The notes: generated by a model from the letters alone, not told the origin. DNA of 64,000 nt from Frigoribacterium sp. Leaf186 (GCF_001423905.1 NZ_LMPQ01000010.1:304611-368610); one strand, 5' to 3'. Counted from the stretch's first letter, positions 25,839-35,290 are shown. Numbers and translations: made by a program.

Positions 25839-26634
25839 GGGAGGCCGCCCGGTCGAACTGGCGGGTCTCGGAGGGTTCGAGGGGCTCACAGGGCTCGAGC
25901 GTCTCGCCGGGCTCGGAGGGCCCGAGCGGCTCGAGCGGCTCGAGCGTGAAGACCGACTGGAAGCGTTCGGCCGCCGGGACCCCTGCTGCCGACCCCGCGA
26001 CGGCCAGGGAGGCGCGCAGGGTCTCGGACGACCGCGGATGCGGGAAGGGCCGCATGACGTCGCGGTAGCACGCGAGTGCGTCGAGCTTGGCCTGGACGTC
26101 GCGGGGCCCGACCTCGACCCACGTGTTCGGCGAGAACGCGGACGCGGCACCCGGGTAGGCCCACTCGGTGGACGACAGGACCTCCATGAAGGCGACGTCG
26201 ATGGCACAGCCGTTCTCGGGGCGGCGCTGATTGCGTCGGGCGGCCGCCTGGGCGGCCTCCGACACCATCCGGTGGTCGACGTTGATGTCGCCGGGGTGGG
26301 TCGTGATGACGGTCCTCGCCCCCGTGCTCTCGATCGCCTGCTCGACGAAGCGGACCATGTCGAGGTGCGGCACCGTGTTGGTCGCGATGTTCGGGAACCC
26401 CCCGAAGATCGGCGTCTCGCTGCCGAGGACGGCCGCGGCGGCCAGCGTGTCGTCCCTCAGGTCGCCCCGACCCGGGTGACGGTGTCGTTCGGATGCGTCA
26501 CCGACGAGGATCGCGGTCGTCACGGGGACGCCGGCTCGCGTCAGCCGGTGGATCGTCGCCCCCGCCCCCAAGGTCTCGTCGTCGGGATGCGCGACGACCA
26601 CGAGCACGGGGCGGTCCGGTCCGGAGATGAGCAT
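25831..26634 (-). CDS. PIG-L family Zn-dependent N-deacetylase
   Basis: The product has 267 residues. The zinc/catalytic motif AHPDDE is at 15-20 and the second motif HPGDINVDH at 113-121, both intact. This family removes N-acetyl groups from GlcNAc-containing substrates (mycothiol MshB, GlcNAc-PI, LmbE). The last 35 residues are an E-P-L-E-P repeat tail that overlaps the next gene. The substrate is unknown; MshB-type chemistry is possible, but the coupled formyltransferase suggests an amino-sugar modification pair. Confidence 0.88.
   Translation of the reverse strand: MLISGPDRPVLVVVAHPDDETLGAGATIHRLTRAGVPVTTAILVGDASERHRHPGRGDLRDDTLAAAAVLGSETPIFGGFPNIATNTVPHLDMVRFVEQAIESTGARTVITTHPGDINVDHRMVSEAAQAAARRNQRRPENGCAIDVAFMEVLSSTEWAYPGAASAFSPNTWVEVGPRDVQAKLDALACYRDVMRPFPHPRSSETLRASLAVAGSAAGVPAAERFQSVFTLEPLEPLGPSEPGETLEPCEPLEPSETRQFDRAASRG
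25867..25949. repeat. Minisatellite-like repeat in the PIG-L C-terminus
   Basis: GGCTCGAGCG/GGGCTCGGAGGG-type units of about 9-12 bases are tandemly repeated and encode the E-P-L-E-P-x-x-P-S-E-P tail. Confidence 0.6.
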
Positions 26635-26660
26635 CCAGCAAGAATATCACATGTCTCCTG

Positions 26661-26733
26661 CCGGTCCCCGGGTCGGGGACCGGTCGAGACGCACGACGGC
26701 GGCCGCGGCACGGTTCCCCGTGCCGCGACCGCC
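26661..26733. terminator. Two strong hairpins downstream of the nuclease gene
   Basis: A perfect 10-bp stem with a 3-base loop lies at 26661-26670/26674-26683. A 14-bp stem with one 2x2 interior mismatch lies at 26698-26713/26718-26733. Both are in the 121-base gap between the nuclease stop (26756) and the PIG-L start (26634), which they would insulate. No U-tract follows, as is usual in high-GC bacteria. Confidence 0.6.
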
Positions 26734-26755
26734 GCCGCCCTCGTCGCCTGGGCGA

Positions 26756-29521
26756 CTACGCCCTGCGGGAGGCGCGGTGTCGGCCCCCGAGGACCGCCCC
26801 ACCCAGCGCCATCAACACGAGGGCGAGGGCGATCCAGCCCGCCACGGACTCGCTGCCCGTGTAGGCCAGTCGACCGTCGGCGGTCGGCACGGCCGAGACG
26901 GGACCCGTCGCACCGGGGCCGGTCACCCCGGGGACGGCGGGGTCGGCACCCGCACCGGGCGTCGTGCCGGGGTCGGTCACCGGCGGCACCGGGTCGACCT
27001 CGTCGGCGAGCAGCGACACCCCGACCACGACGGGGTCGTGGTCGCTCGAGCGGAACTGGTCGGGCTGGTAGAGCTGCTTCACGTTGTAGTTGAAGCGGCT
27101 GTACTCGAGGCCGACCGACTCGCCCGCGTTGATGTTCCAGATGTCCACGCCCGTGACGGCCTCGGCGGCGGCCGGCGAGGCGAGCACGTGGTCGAGCGAC
27201 CCGCTGAGGCCGCTGAACACGTAGCTGTACTCGTCGGTGCCGGTCGAGCCGAGGTCGACGTAGCCCGCGGCCCGCAGCGCCTCGATGGGGTCCTCCTGGC
27301 TGTAGGCGTTGAAGTCGCCGAGCAGGAACACCTTGTCGGTGCCCACGGCGGCCTCGCGCTCGGCGGCGAACGCGACCAGGGCGTTCGCCTGGTTCACGCG
27401 CGAGGCGTTCGAGCCGCCCTGACCGTCACCGAGGTCGGCGTCCGGGCCCGAACCGCTGCCCTTCGACTTGAAGTGGTTCGCGATCGCGAGGATCGTCGAC
27501 CCGGCGTCTCCCCCGACGGGCCGGAAGGCCTGGGCGAGCGGCTGGCGTGCGTTGCTGAAGGCGGCCGAACCGGTGAGGATCGTCGACCCGCCGACGGGCT
27601 CGACGACCGCCTTCTTGAAGATGAAGGCGAGACGGATGACGTCCTCGTTGGCGGGCAGCGCCTCCGGGGAGCGTGCGTAGTCCCAGACCTCGGAACCCGC
27701 TGCGGCGTTCAACGCACCGACCAGGGTCGCGAGCGCGGAGTCGCGGTCCTCGCCGAAGCGGGCCGAGTTCTCGATCTCCTCGAGCGAGACGACGTCGGCA
27801 CCCAGGGCGTTGATTGCGGTGACGATCTTGACCTGCTGGCGCTCGAGGCTGGCGGCGTTCGCCGCACCGCGGGCGTCGCAGCCGCCGTCGACGGTCACGG
27901 GCACTCCCGCGCGGTCGGTGTAGTAGGTGCACCCGGCGAGCGAGTCGCCCGTCGTCGTGAAGTAGTTCAGCACGTTGAAGCTGGCGAGCCGCACGTCACC
28001 GCCCACCTCGAGCGGGGCGTCCGTGCGGACGTCCTCGAACGTGACCGGCAGGTCGCCGTAGGCGGTGTCGCCGGTCAGGCGTGCGGTCGGCTGGTACTTC
28101 CAGGCCGAGTTGCGGTAGTCGAAGACGACCGGCACGGTGAAGGCGACCGAGGCGCCCACGGTGACGGGGTCCTCGTTCGAGAGGTAGGGCACGGGGATCG
28201 ACTGGTTCGCGGCGGTGAAGAAGTTCGTCGTCGCCCCGTCGTCGAGGGTGACGGCGCGAGCGGCGTTGTCGGCCACGACCGCGGCGAACTCGACGCTGCC
28301 CGGGCGGGCGACCTCGGTCGGCTGGATCAGCGGCCGGTCACCCGAGGCGAGCTTGACCTCGCCGTACTGGTTCGTCGTGTAGGTGTCCGCGACGGTGAAC
28401 TCGCCCTGTGGCAGCACGAGCATGCTCTCGAGCGTCTCGCGCTGGGCGTCCGTGGCCGGCAGGCCGACGGTCGCCGCCTGCGGTGCCACGACGCCCGTCG
28501 CGTCGAGCGCCCGGAGCGACGACGCCCCGGTCACGGTGATCTGGGTCAGGCCGAAGAACTCGGTGACGGTGCCGTCCACCTCGACGTAGTCGCCGACGGC
28601 GACCGAGGAGGCGGTGCTCGCCGAGTACACGAACAGCGCGTCCGACGCGAGGTGCGTCGACAGGTCGAGCGCGCCTCCGGTGCCCGGCGTCTGGATGACG
28701 TAGCCGTTCAGGCCACCGGTGGGGTAGGTCGCCGTGACGACGCCGCGCGTGGTGACCGTGCGGCCGGCCAGCGGGCTCGTGTCGGAGACGCCCTGGATCT
28801 GCGCGACGGTGACGTCGGCCTCGGGGGTCGGCTCGGGCTGCGGCTCGGGGTCGGGCCCGGGCTCGGTGCCCGTGCCGCCCGAGTTCTGCGGCGTGACGGT
28901 GGTCTGGGTCGAGAAGTCGGCCGAGTTCACGTCGGTGTCCGCACCGTCCGTGCGGGCGAGCGAGTTGGGGACGCCGTTGGCACCCGTGACCGGTGCGACC
29001 GTCGTCTCGAAGGTGTTCGAGGCTCCGTAACCCAGCAGGTCGACGACGCCGGCGGTGCCGGCCGCGACCGACCCGGGGGCGAGCGTGAGGGGCTCGGCCT
29101 GGTCCGACAACACGACGGTGCCGGTCGTGCCGCTCGGGTTGAGCGACGCGGTCGCGTCGGGCGCCGGCAGGTCGGCACCCGTGGCCCCGTTGCCCGGGAT
29201 CGCCACCAGGAAGTGCCCCTCGGCGGGGACGGTGCCGGCGAGGGCCGAGGTCGAGAAGGCCCCGGAGCCCGTGGCCGAGCGGTACTGCAGCGACCAGCCG
29301 GCGAGCGAGACCGACGCCGAGCTGGGGTTGTAGAGCTCGACGAACTTGCGGTTGAACGGCGCGTTCGCACTGCCGCCCTTGAAGTAGGCCTCGGCGATGA
29401 CGACGCCGGAGCCGTCCGGAGCGGCGACGGCGGCGACCGGCACCAGGGGGCCGAGCAGCAGCGAGAGGCCGGCCACGAGGGCAGCGGCGCCCAGTGGGGT
29501 GTGTCGGGGTCGGGATGACAT
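26756..29521 (-). CDS. ExeM/NucH-family extracellular endonuclease with LAxTG wall anchor
   Basis: The product has 921 residues. ATG 29521 has GAAGGA upstream. Residues 1-34 are a signal peptide ending AVAA. A lamin-tail domain (about 36-150, KFVELYNPSSASVSLAGWSL) is followed by an acidic P-E-P linker. An OB-fold-like region comes next (about 225-340), then an endonuclease/exonuclease/phosphatase domain at about 500-840 with ASFNVLNYF, VSLEEIEN, NHFKSKGSG, LLGDFNAYSQEDP and SSDHDPVVVG. All EEP catalytic blocks are present. Residues 885-889 are LAYTG, followed by a membrane helix and an Arg-rich tail, matching a class E sortase signal. It is probably a wall-anchored DNase used for nutrient scavenging or biofilm DNA turnover. 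Confidence 0.92.
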   Translation of the reverse strand: MSSRPRHTPLGAAALVAGLSLLLGPLVPVAAVAAPDGSGVVIAEAYFKGGSANAPFNRKFVELYNPSSASVSLAGWSLQYRSATGSGAFSTSALAGTVPAEGHFLVAIPGNGATGADLPAPDATASLNPSGTTGTVVLSDQAEPLTLAPGSVAAGTAGVVDLLGYGASNTFETTVAPVTGANGVPNSLARTDGADTDVNSADFSTQTTVTPQNSGGTGTEPGPDPEPQPEPTPEADVTVAQIQGVSDTSPLAGRTVTTRGVVTATYPTGGLNGYVIQTPGTGGALDLSTHLASDALFVYSASTASSVAVGDYVEVDGTVTEFFGLTQITVTGASSLRALDATGVVAPQAATVGLPATDAQRETLESMLVLPQGEFTVADTYTTNQYGEVKLASGDRPLIQPTEVARPGSVEFAAVVADNAARAVTLDDGATTNFFTAANQSIPVPYLSNEDPVTVGASVAFTVPVVFDYRNSAWKYQPTARLTGDTAYGDLPVTFEDVRTDAPLEVGGDVRLASFNVLNYFTTTGDSLAGCTYYTDRAGVPVTVDGGCDARGAANAASLERQQVKIVTAINALGADVVSLEEIENSARFGEDRDSALATLVGALNAAAGSEVWDYARSPEALPANEDVIRLAFIFKKAVVEPVGGSTILTGSAAFSNARQPLAQAFRPVGGDAGSTILAIANHFKSKGSGSGPDADLGDGQGGSNASRVNQANALVAFAAEREAAVGTDKVFLLGDFNAYSQEDPIEALRAAGYVDLGSTGTDEYSYVFSGLSGSLDHVLASPAAAEAVTGVDIWNINAGESVGLEYSRFNYNVKQLYQPDQFRSSDHDPVVVGVSLLADEVDPVPPVTDPGTTPGAGADPAVPGVTGPGATGPVSAVPTADGRLAYTGSESVAGWIALALVLMALGGAVLGGRHRASRRA

Positions 29522-29631
29522 GGGTTCCTTCGGAGGTTCGGAAGAGGACCCTGTGAATCTACGTGCCCCACCCACCCGGGGGGTTTCCGACGTGTGTCTC
29601 CCAGGTAAACGACACCTGTTGCAGGAACGGC

Positions 29632-29665
29632 GAAGGGCCCGTCACCTCGCGGTGACGGGCCCTTC
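29632..29665 (-). terminator. Perfect 15-bp stem terminator of the rpoA-rplQ operon
   Basis: A perfect 15-bp inverted repeat with a TCGC tetraloop begins 18 bases after the rplQ stop codon. It separates the ribosomal operon from the nuclease gene. There is no long U-tract. Confidence 0.85.
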
Positions 29666-29682
29666 GTGCGGTGGCGCTGGGA

Positions 29683-30234
29683 CTACTTCGCAGCCTCGTC
29701 GTCCGACTTGGCGGCGGCGTCGGCCTCGACCTCGTCGGCGGCAGCCGTCTCGGTCTCGGGCTCGACGGGAGCGGACTCCTCGACCGTCTCGGTCTCGTCG
29801 ACGGGAGCCTCGGTGGGCTCGGCGACCGGGGCCGCGGCGGCGCTGGTCTTCGAGGACTTGACCTTGGGGGTCACGGGCTCGAGGACGAGCTCGATCGACA
29901 CCATCGAGGCGTTGTCGCCCTTGCGGAAGCCGAGCTTCGTGATGCGGGTGTAGCCGCCGTCACGGTTCTCGACGAGGGGCGCGATCTCGGTGAAGAGGAT
30001 GTGCGCGGCCTCTTTGTTGTTGCGGAGGGTCTGCATGGCACGGCGACGCGAGTGCAGGTCGCCACGCTTCGCGAAGGTCACGAGACGCTCGGCGACGGGA
30101 CGGAGGCGCTTGGCCTTGGTCTCGGTCGTCTTGATCGTCTTGTGCTCGAAGAGCGAGGCGGCCAGGTTGGCCAGCATGAGGCGCTCGTGCGCCGGGCCGC
30201 CTCCGAGGCGGGGTCCCTTGGTGGGCTTGGGCAT
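29683..30234 (-). CDS. rplQ: 50S ribosomal protein L17
   Basis: The product has 183 residues, longer than the usual 120-130. The L17 core is residues 1-122 ([38 protein letters not shown]). The last 60 residues are an acidic, repetitive Ala/Glu/Thr tail with no conservation expected. It follows rpoA and is the last gene before the terminator. Confidence 0.97.
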   Translation of the reverse strand: MPKPTKGPRLGGGPAHERLMLANLAASLFEHKTIKTTETKAKRLRPVAERLVTFAKRGDLHSRRRAMQTLRNNKEAAHILFTEIAPLVENRDGGYTRITKLGFRKGDNASMVSIELVLEPVTPKVKSSKTSAAAAPVAEPTEAPVDETETVEESAPVEPETETAAADEVEADAAAKSDDEAAK

Positions 30235-30284
30235 TGTCTGTTCCTAAAGGTGAGTCGAGAGTGGAGGGCGTCGGGCGGAGAGAC

Positions 30285-31280
30285 CTAGTTGGTGGTCTCT
30301 TCTTCGTCGTAACCGCTGTAGAAGTGGGCTCCATCGAACCCGGGGACCGTGTCTTTCAGCGAGAGGCCGAGCTCGACGAGCTTGTCCTTCACCTCGTCCA
30401 CCGACTTCTGACCGAAGTTGCGGATGTTCATCAGCTGGGTCTCGGAGAGGGCGACCAGCTCAGACACGGTGTTGATGCCCTCGCGCTTCAGGCAGTTGTA
30501 GCTGCGGACCGACAGGTCGAGGTCCTCGATCGGGGTCTGCAGCTCGCTCGACAGGACGGCGTCGACCGGCGCGGGGCCGATCTCGATGCCCTCGGCGGCG
30601 GTGTTCAGCTCGCGTGCGAGGCCGAACAGCTCGGTGAGCGTGCGACCGGCCGAGGCGATGGCGTCACGCGGCGAGATCGACGGCTTCGACTCGACGTCGA
30701 CGACGAGACGGTCGAAGTCGGTGCGCTCACCGGCACGAGTCGCCTCGACGCGGTAGGTGACCTTGAGCACGGGCGAGTAGATCGAGTCGATCGGGATCTG
30801 ACCGGCCTCGCTGAACTCGCTGCGGTTCTGCACGGCCGACACGTAGCCGCGGCCACGCTCGATCGTGAGCTCGAGCTCGAACTTCGCCTTGTCGTTCAAG
30901 GTGGCGATGACCAGCTCGGGGTTGTGGATCTCGACGCCGGCCGGAGCCGAGATGTCGGCGGCCGTGACCTGGCCGGCACCCTGCTTGCGCAGGTAAGCCG
31001 TGATGGGCTCGTCGTGCTCGCTGGCGACGACCAGCTGCTTGATGTTGAGGATGACCTCGGTGACGTCCTCTTTGACTCCGGGGACGGTCGTGAACTCGTG
31101 CAGCACGCCGTCGATGCGGATGCTGGTGACAGCAGCGCCGGGGATCGACGAGAGAAGCGTGCGGCGCAGCGAGTTGCCGAGGGTGTAACCGAAGCCGGGC
31201 TCGAGCGGCTCGATCACGAAACGGGAGCGGAACTCCGAGATGTTCTCCTCGGTGAGGGTGGGGCGCTGTGCAATGAGCAC
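30285..31280 (-). CDS. rpoA: DNA-directed RNA polymerase alpha subunit
   Basis: The product has 331 residues. GTG 31280 is preceded by AAAGGA. The N-terminal assembly domain (about 1-225) contains [25 protein letters not shown]. The C-terminal DNA/activator-binding domain (about 250-315) contains [22 protein letters not shown]. It lies directly after rpsK; the S4 gene rpsD that often sits between them is absent. Confidence 0.98.
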   Translation of the reverse strand: MLIAQRPTLTEENISEFRSRFVIEPLEPGFGYTLGNSLRRTLLSSIPGAAVTSIRIDGVLHEFTTVPGVKEDVTEVILNIKQLVVASEHDEPITAYLRKQGAGQVTAADISAPAGVEIHNPELVIATLNDKAKFELELTIERGRGYVSAVQNRSEFSEAGQIPIDSIYSPVLKVTYRVEATRAGERTDFDRLVVDVESKPSISPRDAIASAGRTLTELFGLARELNTAAEGIEIGPAPVDAVLSSELQTPIEDLDLSVRSYNCLKREGINTVSELVALSETQLMNIRNFGQKSVDEVKDKLVELGLSLKDTVPGFDGAHFYSGYDEEETTN

Positions 31281-31424
31281 TGTGGATTCCTTTCGGCGAA
31301 GAGTCCGCTATATGACTCTTGGCGGTACGACAGGTGGCTGGCCCGTCGGGTCTGTTGAGTTGTGGGCGCCTCGGGCGAACACGCGGGAGGCGGTGCTGAC
31401 GCGGGGGAGCCCGCCGCCCCCGAG

Positions 31425-31442
31425 GGCCCCGGTGACGGGGCC
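31425..31442 (-). other. Hairpin in the rpsK-rpoA gap
   Basis: A 7-bp GC stem (GGCCCCG/CGGGGCC) with a GTGA loop sits in the 191-base gap between rpsK and rpoA. It may be an attenuator or a processing site. The gap is unusually long for this operon. Confidence 0.4.
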
Positions 31443-31471
31443 GACGTCGGGTGCGGCGGGCGTTGACTCAG

Positions 31472-31870
31472 TTAGACGCGACGACGCTTCGGCGGGCGGC
31501 AGCCGTTGTGCGCCTGGGGGGTGACGTCGTTGATCGAGCCCACCTCGAGGCCGGCGGCCTGGAGCGAGCGGATCGCCGTCTCGCGACCCGAACCCGGGCC
31601 CTTGACGAAGACGTCGACCTTCTTGACGCCGTGCTCCTGCGCCTGACGAGCGGCGGACTCGGCGGCGAGCTGCGCGGCGAAGGGGGTCGACTTGCGCGAA
31701 CCCTTGAAGCCGACGGCGCCGGACGAGGCCCAGCTCAGGACGGCACCCGAGGGGTCGGTGATCGAGACGATCGTGTTGTTGAACGTGCTCTTGATGTGGG
31801 CCTGGCCCACGGCGACGTTCTTCTTCTCTTTGCGGCGGGGCTTGCGCGCGGCCGTCTTCGGTGCTGCCAT
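31472..31870 (-). CDS. rpsK: 30S ribosomal protein S11
   Basis: The product has 132 residues, the normal length. [44 protein letters not shown] and the C-terminal [12 protein letters not shown] are invariant S11 blocks. It follows rpsM by 44 bases. Confidence 0.98.
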   Translation of the reverse strand: MAAPKTAARKPRRKEKKNVAVGQAHIKSTFNNTIVSITDPSGAVLSWASSGAVGFKGSRKSTPFAAQLAAESAARQAQEHGVKKVDVFVKGPGSGRETAIRSLQAAGLEVGSINDVTPQAHNGCRPPKRRRV

Positions 31871-31914
31871 TTTTTCTCCTACAACCTTGAGGGGCGTACG
31901 GCGGGAGCCGAGGC

Positions 31915-32289
31915 CTATCGAGCCTTCTTCTTGCCGGCGACGGTGCGCTTCGGGCCCTTGCGGGTACGAGCGTTCGTCTTGGTGCGCTGGCCGCGGACGG
32001 GCAGGCCGCGGCGGTGGCGGATGCCCTCGTAGCTGCCGATCTCGACCTTGCGGCGGATGTCGGCGGCCACCTCGCGGCGGAGGTCACCTTCGACCTTGTA
32101 GTTGCCCTCGATGTAGTCGCGGAGCAGGACGAGCTGGTCGTCCGTGAGGTCCTTGACGCGGATGTTCCCGTCGATCTCGGTCTCGGCGAGAGTCTTCAGC
32201 GCGCTGGTGCGGCCGACTCCGTAGATGTAGGTCAGTGCGACTTCGACGCGCTTGTCGCGCGGGATGTCAACGCCTGCTAGACGTGCCAT
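31915..32289 (-). CDS. rpsM: 30S ribosomal protein S13
   Basis: The product has 124 residues. [19 protein letters not shown] and [20 protein letters not shown] are family signatures; the basic tail contacts the P site. A 188-base gap with several GC hairpins (for example GACCCGG/CCGGGTC, 32427-32445) separates it from rpmJ. Confidence 0.98.
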   Translation of the reverse strand: MARLAGVDIPRDKRVEVALTYIYGVGRTSALKTLAETEIDGNIRVKDLTDDQLVLLRDYIEGNYKVEGDLRREVAADIRRKVEIGSYEGIRHRRGLPVRGQRTKTNARTRKGPKRTVAGKKKAR

Positions 32290-32477
32290 GATGGCCTCTT
32301 TTCAGAGATGGTGGAGGTCTGTCACAGCACCGGTGCCCGGGCCTCCGACCCGGGGTGTCCCCCGCCTCCGACCACCCGAGGGCGGACGTGACGAGTTCTG
32401 GTGCTGCTGGGATGGTGTTGCGGAGTGACCCGGGCTGGCCGGGTCGGCATCGGCACGCCGCCTGCGCGGCGGTCGAG

Positions 32478-32594
32478 TCAGCCCTGGCGCTGTTTGTGGC
32501 GCGGGTTGCTCTTGCAGATGACCATGACGTTGCCCTTGCGGCGGATGACCTTGCAGTGCTCGCAGATGGGCTTGACGCTGGGGTTGACCTTCAT
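32478..32594 (-). CDS. rpmJ: 50S ribosomal protein L36
   Basis: The product has 38 residues. It reads [20 protein letters not shown] and continues with [13 protein letters not shown]. This is the zinc-binding form with the C-x2-C, C, H ligand set intact. It lies between infA and rpsM as in most bacteria. Confidence 0.97.
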   Translation of the reverse strand: MKVNPSVKPICEHCKVIRRKGNVMVICKSNPRHKQRQG

Positions 32595-32662
32595 TGCTGA
32601 TTCCTTGATCTCGCTGGCTTCGTGCCCCACGGGTGCGTGGGGCCGTTCCTTTCCAGCACGCC

Positions 32663-32884
32663 CTACTTGTAGCGGTAGACGATCCGGCCGCGGGTCAGGT
32701 CGTAGGGGCTGAGCTCCACGATCACACGGTCTTCGGGGAGGATGCGGATGTAGTGCTGCCGCATCTTTCCGGAGATGTGCGCGAGGACCCTGTGTCCGTT
32801 GGTCAACTCAACGCGGAACATCGCGTTGGGCAGAGCTTCGATCACTGCGCCTTCGATTTCGATGACACCGTCTTTTTTGGCCAT
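32663..32884 (-). CDS. infA: Translation initiation factor IF-1
   Basis: The product has 73 residues from ATG 32884. It is a single OB-fold protein that blocks the A site during initiation. [39 protein letters not shown] and [11 protein letters not shown] are diagnostic. It has its own promoter (32974-33003) because the LCP gene separates it from map. Confidence 0.98.
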   Translation of the reverse strand: MAKKDGVIEIEGAVIEALPNAMFRVELTNGHRVLAHISGKMRQHYIRILPEDRVIVELSPYDLTRGRIVYRYK

Positions 32885-32973
32885 AGCCTCACTGTCGCTA
32901 AGAATAGGGGTGTTGGTCGTGCGGGGATGCGGTGCCCAGGCGCGCGGAAACGCACACGGAACACCAAAGGTCG

Positions 32974-33003
32974 ATCTTATGCGATGCCGGTATAGTTCAG
33001 CAA
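32974..33003 (-). promoter_or_regulatory. Promoter of infA-rpmJ-rpsM-rpsK-rpoA-rplQ
   Basis: On the minus strand, TTGCTG (33003-32998) is followed 18 bases later by TAAGAT (32979-32974), a near-consensus housekeeping promoter. Transcription would start near 32967, leaving a leader of about 83 bases before infA. A possible plus-strand -10 (TATAGT, 32991) for the LCP gene overlaps it. Confidence 0.75.
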
Positions 33004-33102
33004 CCCGGCCGGTCAACCCGACACGCCGGAGCATCCGACGACCGCCGCCGGCCACCCCGCCCGTCGTGCACCCGGGTGCCGACCACGACTGCCGGGAGCA
33101 CC

Positions 33103-34380
33103 ATGCCTGAACGCCCGACCACCGCCTCCTCGCCCCGAGGCGTCGCCCGCCACGGTCGCCTTCGTCGCCGCGGGCCCGGCCGCATGCTGCTCGGGCTCGT
33201 CGCCGGTGCCACGGCCGTGGTCCTCGTGAGCGGGGCGTCCGTCGCGGCGATCGCCGTCCGGACGGCGACCTCCGGGGTGCAGACCGTCTCGCTCGGCAAC
33301 GAGGACGACGTGCAGGGGGTCGACATCTCGGCGATCGAGGGCGGCGCCAACATCCTGCTGGTGGGCAGCGACGAACGGGACGACGGCAGCCAGGTCGACG
33401 CGGGCGAGGTGGACGGCGTGCGCAACGACGTGACGATCCTGGCCCACCTCTCGGCGGACCACACCCAGCTGACGGCCGTGAGCTTCCCCCGTGACCTGAT
33501 GATCGACGTGCCCGAGTGCGTGGGCGACGACGGCCAGGTGTATCCGGCCGAGGACCACGTGCAGTTCAACACGACGCTCGGCCGCGGCGGGCTGTCGTGC
33601 ACCGTCAAGACCGTCGAGACCCTCACCGGTCTCGCCGTCCCCTACGCGGGCACGATCACCTTCGACGGCGTCATCGAGATGTCGAACGCCATCGGCGGCG
33701 TCGACGTCTGTGTGACGCGCACCATCCGCGACACCGACTCGGGCATCGACCTCACCGCGGGCACCCACACCCTGCAGGGCGCCGAGGCCCTCGCGTTCCT
33801 CCGCACCCGGCACGGCGTGGGCGACGGCAGCGACATCGCCCGCATCAGCTCTCAGCAGGTCTTCCTGTCGTCGATGATGCGCAAGATCATCTCGGGCGGA
33901 ACGCTGGGCGACGTGACCACGCTCTACAAGTTGGCCTCCGCCGCACTGAGCAACATGACGCTGTCGTCGAGCCTCGGCTCCCCCGACACCCTCGTCCGGT
34001 TGGCACTGGCCCTCAAGGACATCCAGCCGGCGGGCATCGTGTTCGTCCAGTACCCGGTCGTCGACGATCCGCGTGACCCCAACCGGGTCGTCGAGTCCAC
34101 GACCGACGCGGCCGCCCTCAACGCCGCCCTCAACGCCGACGAGAAGTTCGTGCTCGGCGACGACAGCGCCGGGCGGGGTTCGGTCTCGGACGGCACGGCG
34201 CCGGCCGAGACGACGACGCCCGCCGTGCCTGCCCAGACCGCCTCGCCCTCCGACTCCGCCTCCGCCTCTGGGGCGCCGGTCGACCCGGCGGCGACCACGG
34301 CGCCGACGACCACCCTGCCGTCGACCATCACGGGGCAATCGGCCGCCGAGGCGACCTGCAGCGTCGGTTCGTCCCGCTGA
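33103..34380 (+). CDS. LytR-CpsA-Psr (LCP) family glycopolymer transferase
   Basis: The product has 425 residues. ATG 33103 follows GGGAG. A basic cytoplasmic start and one membrane helix (about 28-52) precede the LCP catalytic domain (about 83-290). Landmarks are [37 protein letters not shown] and [24 protein letters not shown], with the Arg/Asp residues that bind the pyrophosphate. LCP enzymes attach teichoic acids, capsule or other glycopolymers from undecaprenyl carriers to peptidoglycan. The C-terminus is a Thr/Ala/Ser/Pro-rich tail of about 80 residues. It stands alone on the plus strand between map and infA. Confidence 0.93.
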   Translation: MPERPTTASSPRGVARHGRLRRRGPGRMLLGLVAGATAVVLVSGASVAAIAVRTATSGVQTVSLGNEDDVQGVDISAIEGGANILLVGSDERDDGSQVDAGEVDGVRNDVTILAHLSADHTQLTAVSFPRDLMIDVPECVGDDGQVYPAEDHVQFNTTLGRGGLSCTVKTVETLTGLAVPYAGTITFDGVIEMSNAIGGVDVCVTRTIRDTDSGIDLTAGTHTLQGAEALAFLRTRHGVGDGSDIARISSQQVFLSSMMRKIISGGTLGDVTTLYKLASAALSNMTLSSSLGSPDTLVRLALALKDIQPAGIVFVQYPVVDDPRDPNRVVESTTDAAALNAALNADEKFVLGDDSAGRGSVSDGTAPAETTTPAVPAQTASPSDSASASGAPVDPAATTAPTTTLPSTITGQSAAEATCSVGSSR

Positions 34381-34387
34381 GCCGGCC

Positions 34388-34450
34388 CGCGCCTCCCGGC
34401 CTCACGGCCGGCGACCTCATCGACCGCACCCCAGGGGATGAGGAGGCGCG
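34388..34450. terminator. Convergent LCP/map hairpin built from an inverted pair of GGAGGCGCG
   Basis: CGCGCCTCC (34388-34396) pairs with GGAGGCGCG (34442-34450). Nested inside is a perfect 6-bp CCGGCC/GGCCGG hairpin (34396-34411). It fills the gap between the convergent LCP and map stops and could end both transcripts. Confidence 0.6.
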
Positions 34451-34452
34451 GC

Positions 34453-35286
34453 TCAGGCGATCGGGACGGGCGTCACGCCCAGCGGCGCCAGGCCGGCCGC
34501 ACCACCGTCGTCTGCCGTGAGCACCCAGATGCCGTCCGCGTGCACCGCCACGGAGTGCTCCCAGTGCGCGGCCAGCGACCCGTCGCGCGTGCTGACCGTC
34601 CACTCGTCGTCGTGTGTGAGGGTGTCGATGCCGCCGGTCGTGACCATGGGCTCGATGGCGATCACGAGGCCCGGACGCACGGCGGGGCCGCGACCGCGGA
34701 CGCGGTAGTTGAAGACGGGAGGGTCTTCGTGCATGGACCGCCCGATGCCGTGACCGGTGTAGTCCTCGACGATGCCGAAGTCGCCCTGCGAGTCGATGTG
34801 GTCCTCGATCGCGGCGCCGACCTCGTTGAGGTGGGACGCGGAGGCCAGGGCGGCGATGCCGTGCCAGAGCGATGCCTCGGTCACGTCGTTCAACCGGCGC
34901 CGCTCGGCGACCACGTCGGGTCGATCGGGGTCGTCGAGCACGAAGGTGCGGGCGCTGTCGCCGTTCCAGCCCTCGAACTGGGCGCCGCTGTCGACGGACA
35001 CGAGGTCACCGGGCACCAGCACCCGCGGACCGGGGATGCCGTGGACGACCTCGTCGTTGACCGACGCGCACACCGTGTGCCGGTAACCCGGCACCAGCAT
35101 GAAGTTCGGCTCGCCGCCGCCTTCTCGGATCACGGCCTCGGCGACGGCGTCCAGCTCGAGGGTCGACGCCCCGGGGCGCACGGCGGCGGCCACGGCGTCG
35201 AGCGACGCCGACGTCAGGAGGCCCGGTCGGACGAGCCGACGGAGTTCGTCGGGTGTCTTGTAGACACCGGAGCGGCGGAACGCCAC
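34453..35286 (-). CDS. map: Type I methionine aminopeptidase
   Basis: The product has 277 residues from GTG 35286, four bases after the adk stop. It removes the initiator methionine. The five metal ligands are in VDSGAQFEGWNGDSARTF (two Asp), GHGIGRSMHEDP (His), AIEPMV (Glu) and HWEHSVAV (Glu). It is the last gene of the long spc operon transcript. Confidence 0.97.
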   Translation of the reverse strand: MAFRRSGVYKTPDELRRLVRPGLLTSASLDAVAAAVRPGASTLELDAVAEAVIREGGGEPNFMLVPGYRHTVCASVNDEVVHGIPGPRVLVPGDLVSVDSGAQFEGWNGDSARTFVLDDPDRPDVVAERRRLNDVTEASLWHGIAALASASHLNEVGAAIEDHIDSQGDFGIVEDYTGHGIGRSMHEDPPVFNYRVRGRGPAVRPGLVIAIEPMVTTGGIDTLTHDDEWTVSTRDGSLAAHWEHSVAVHADGIWVLTADDGGAAGLAPLGVTPVPIA

Positions 35287-35290
35287 GAGG

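Noticed and set aside
26627..29518. 963-codon plus-strand open frame opposite the nuclease
   Set aside because: Antisense shadow; no recognisable protein features.
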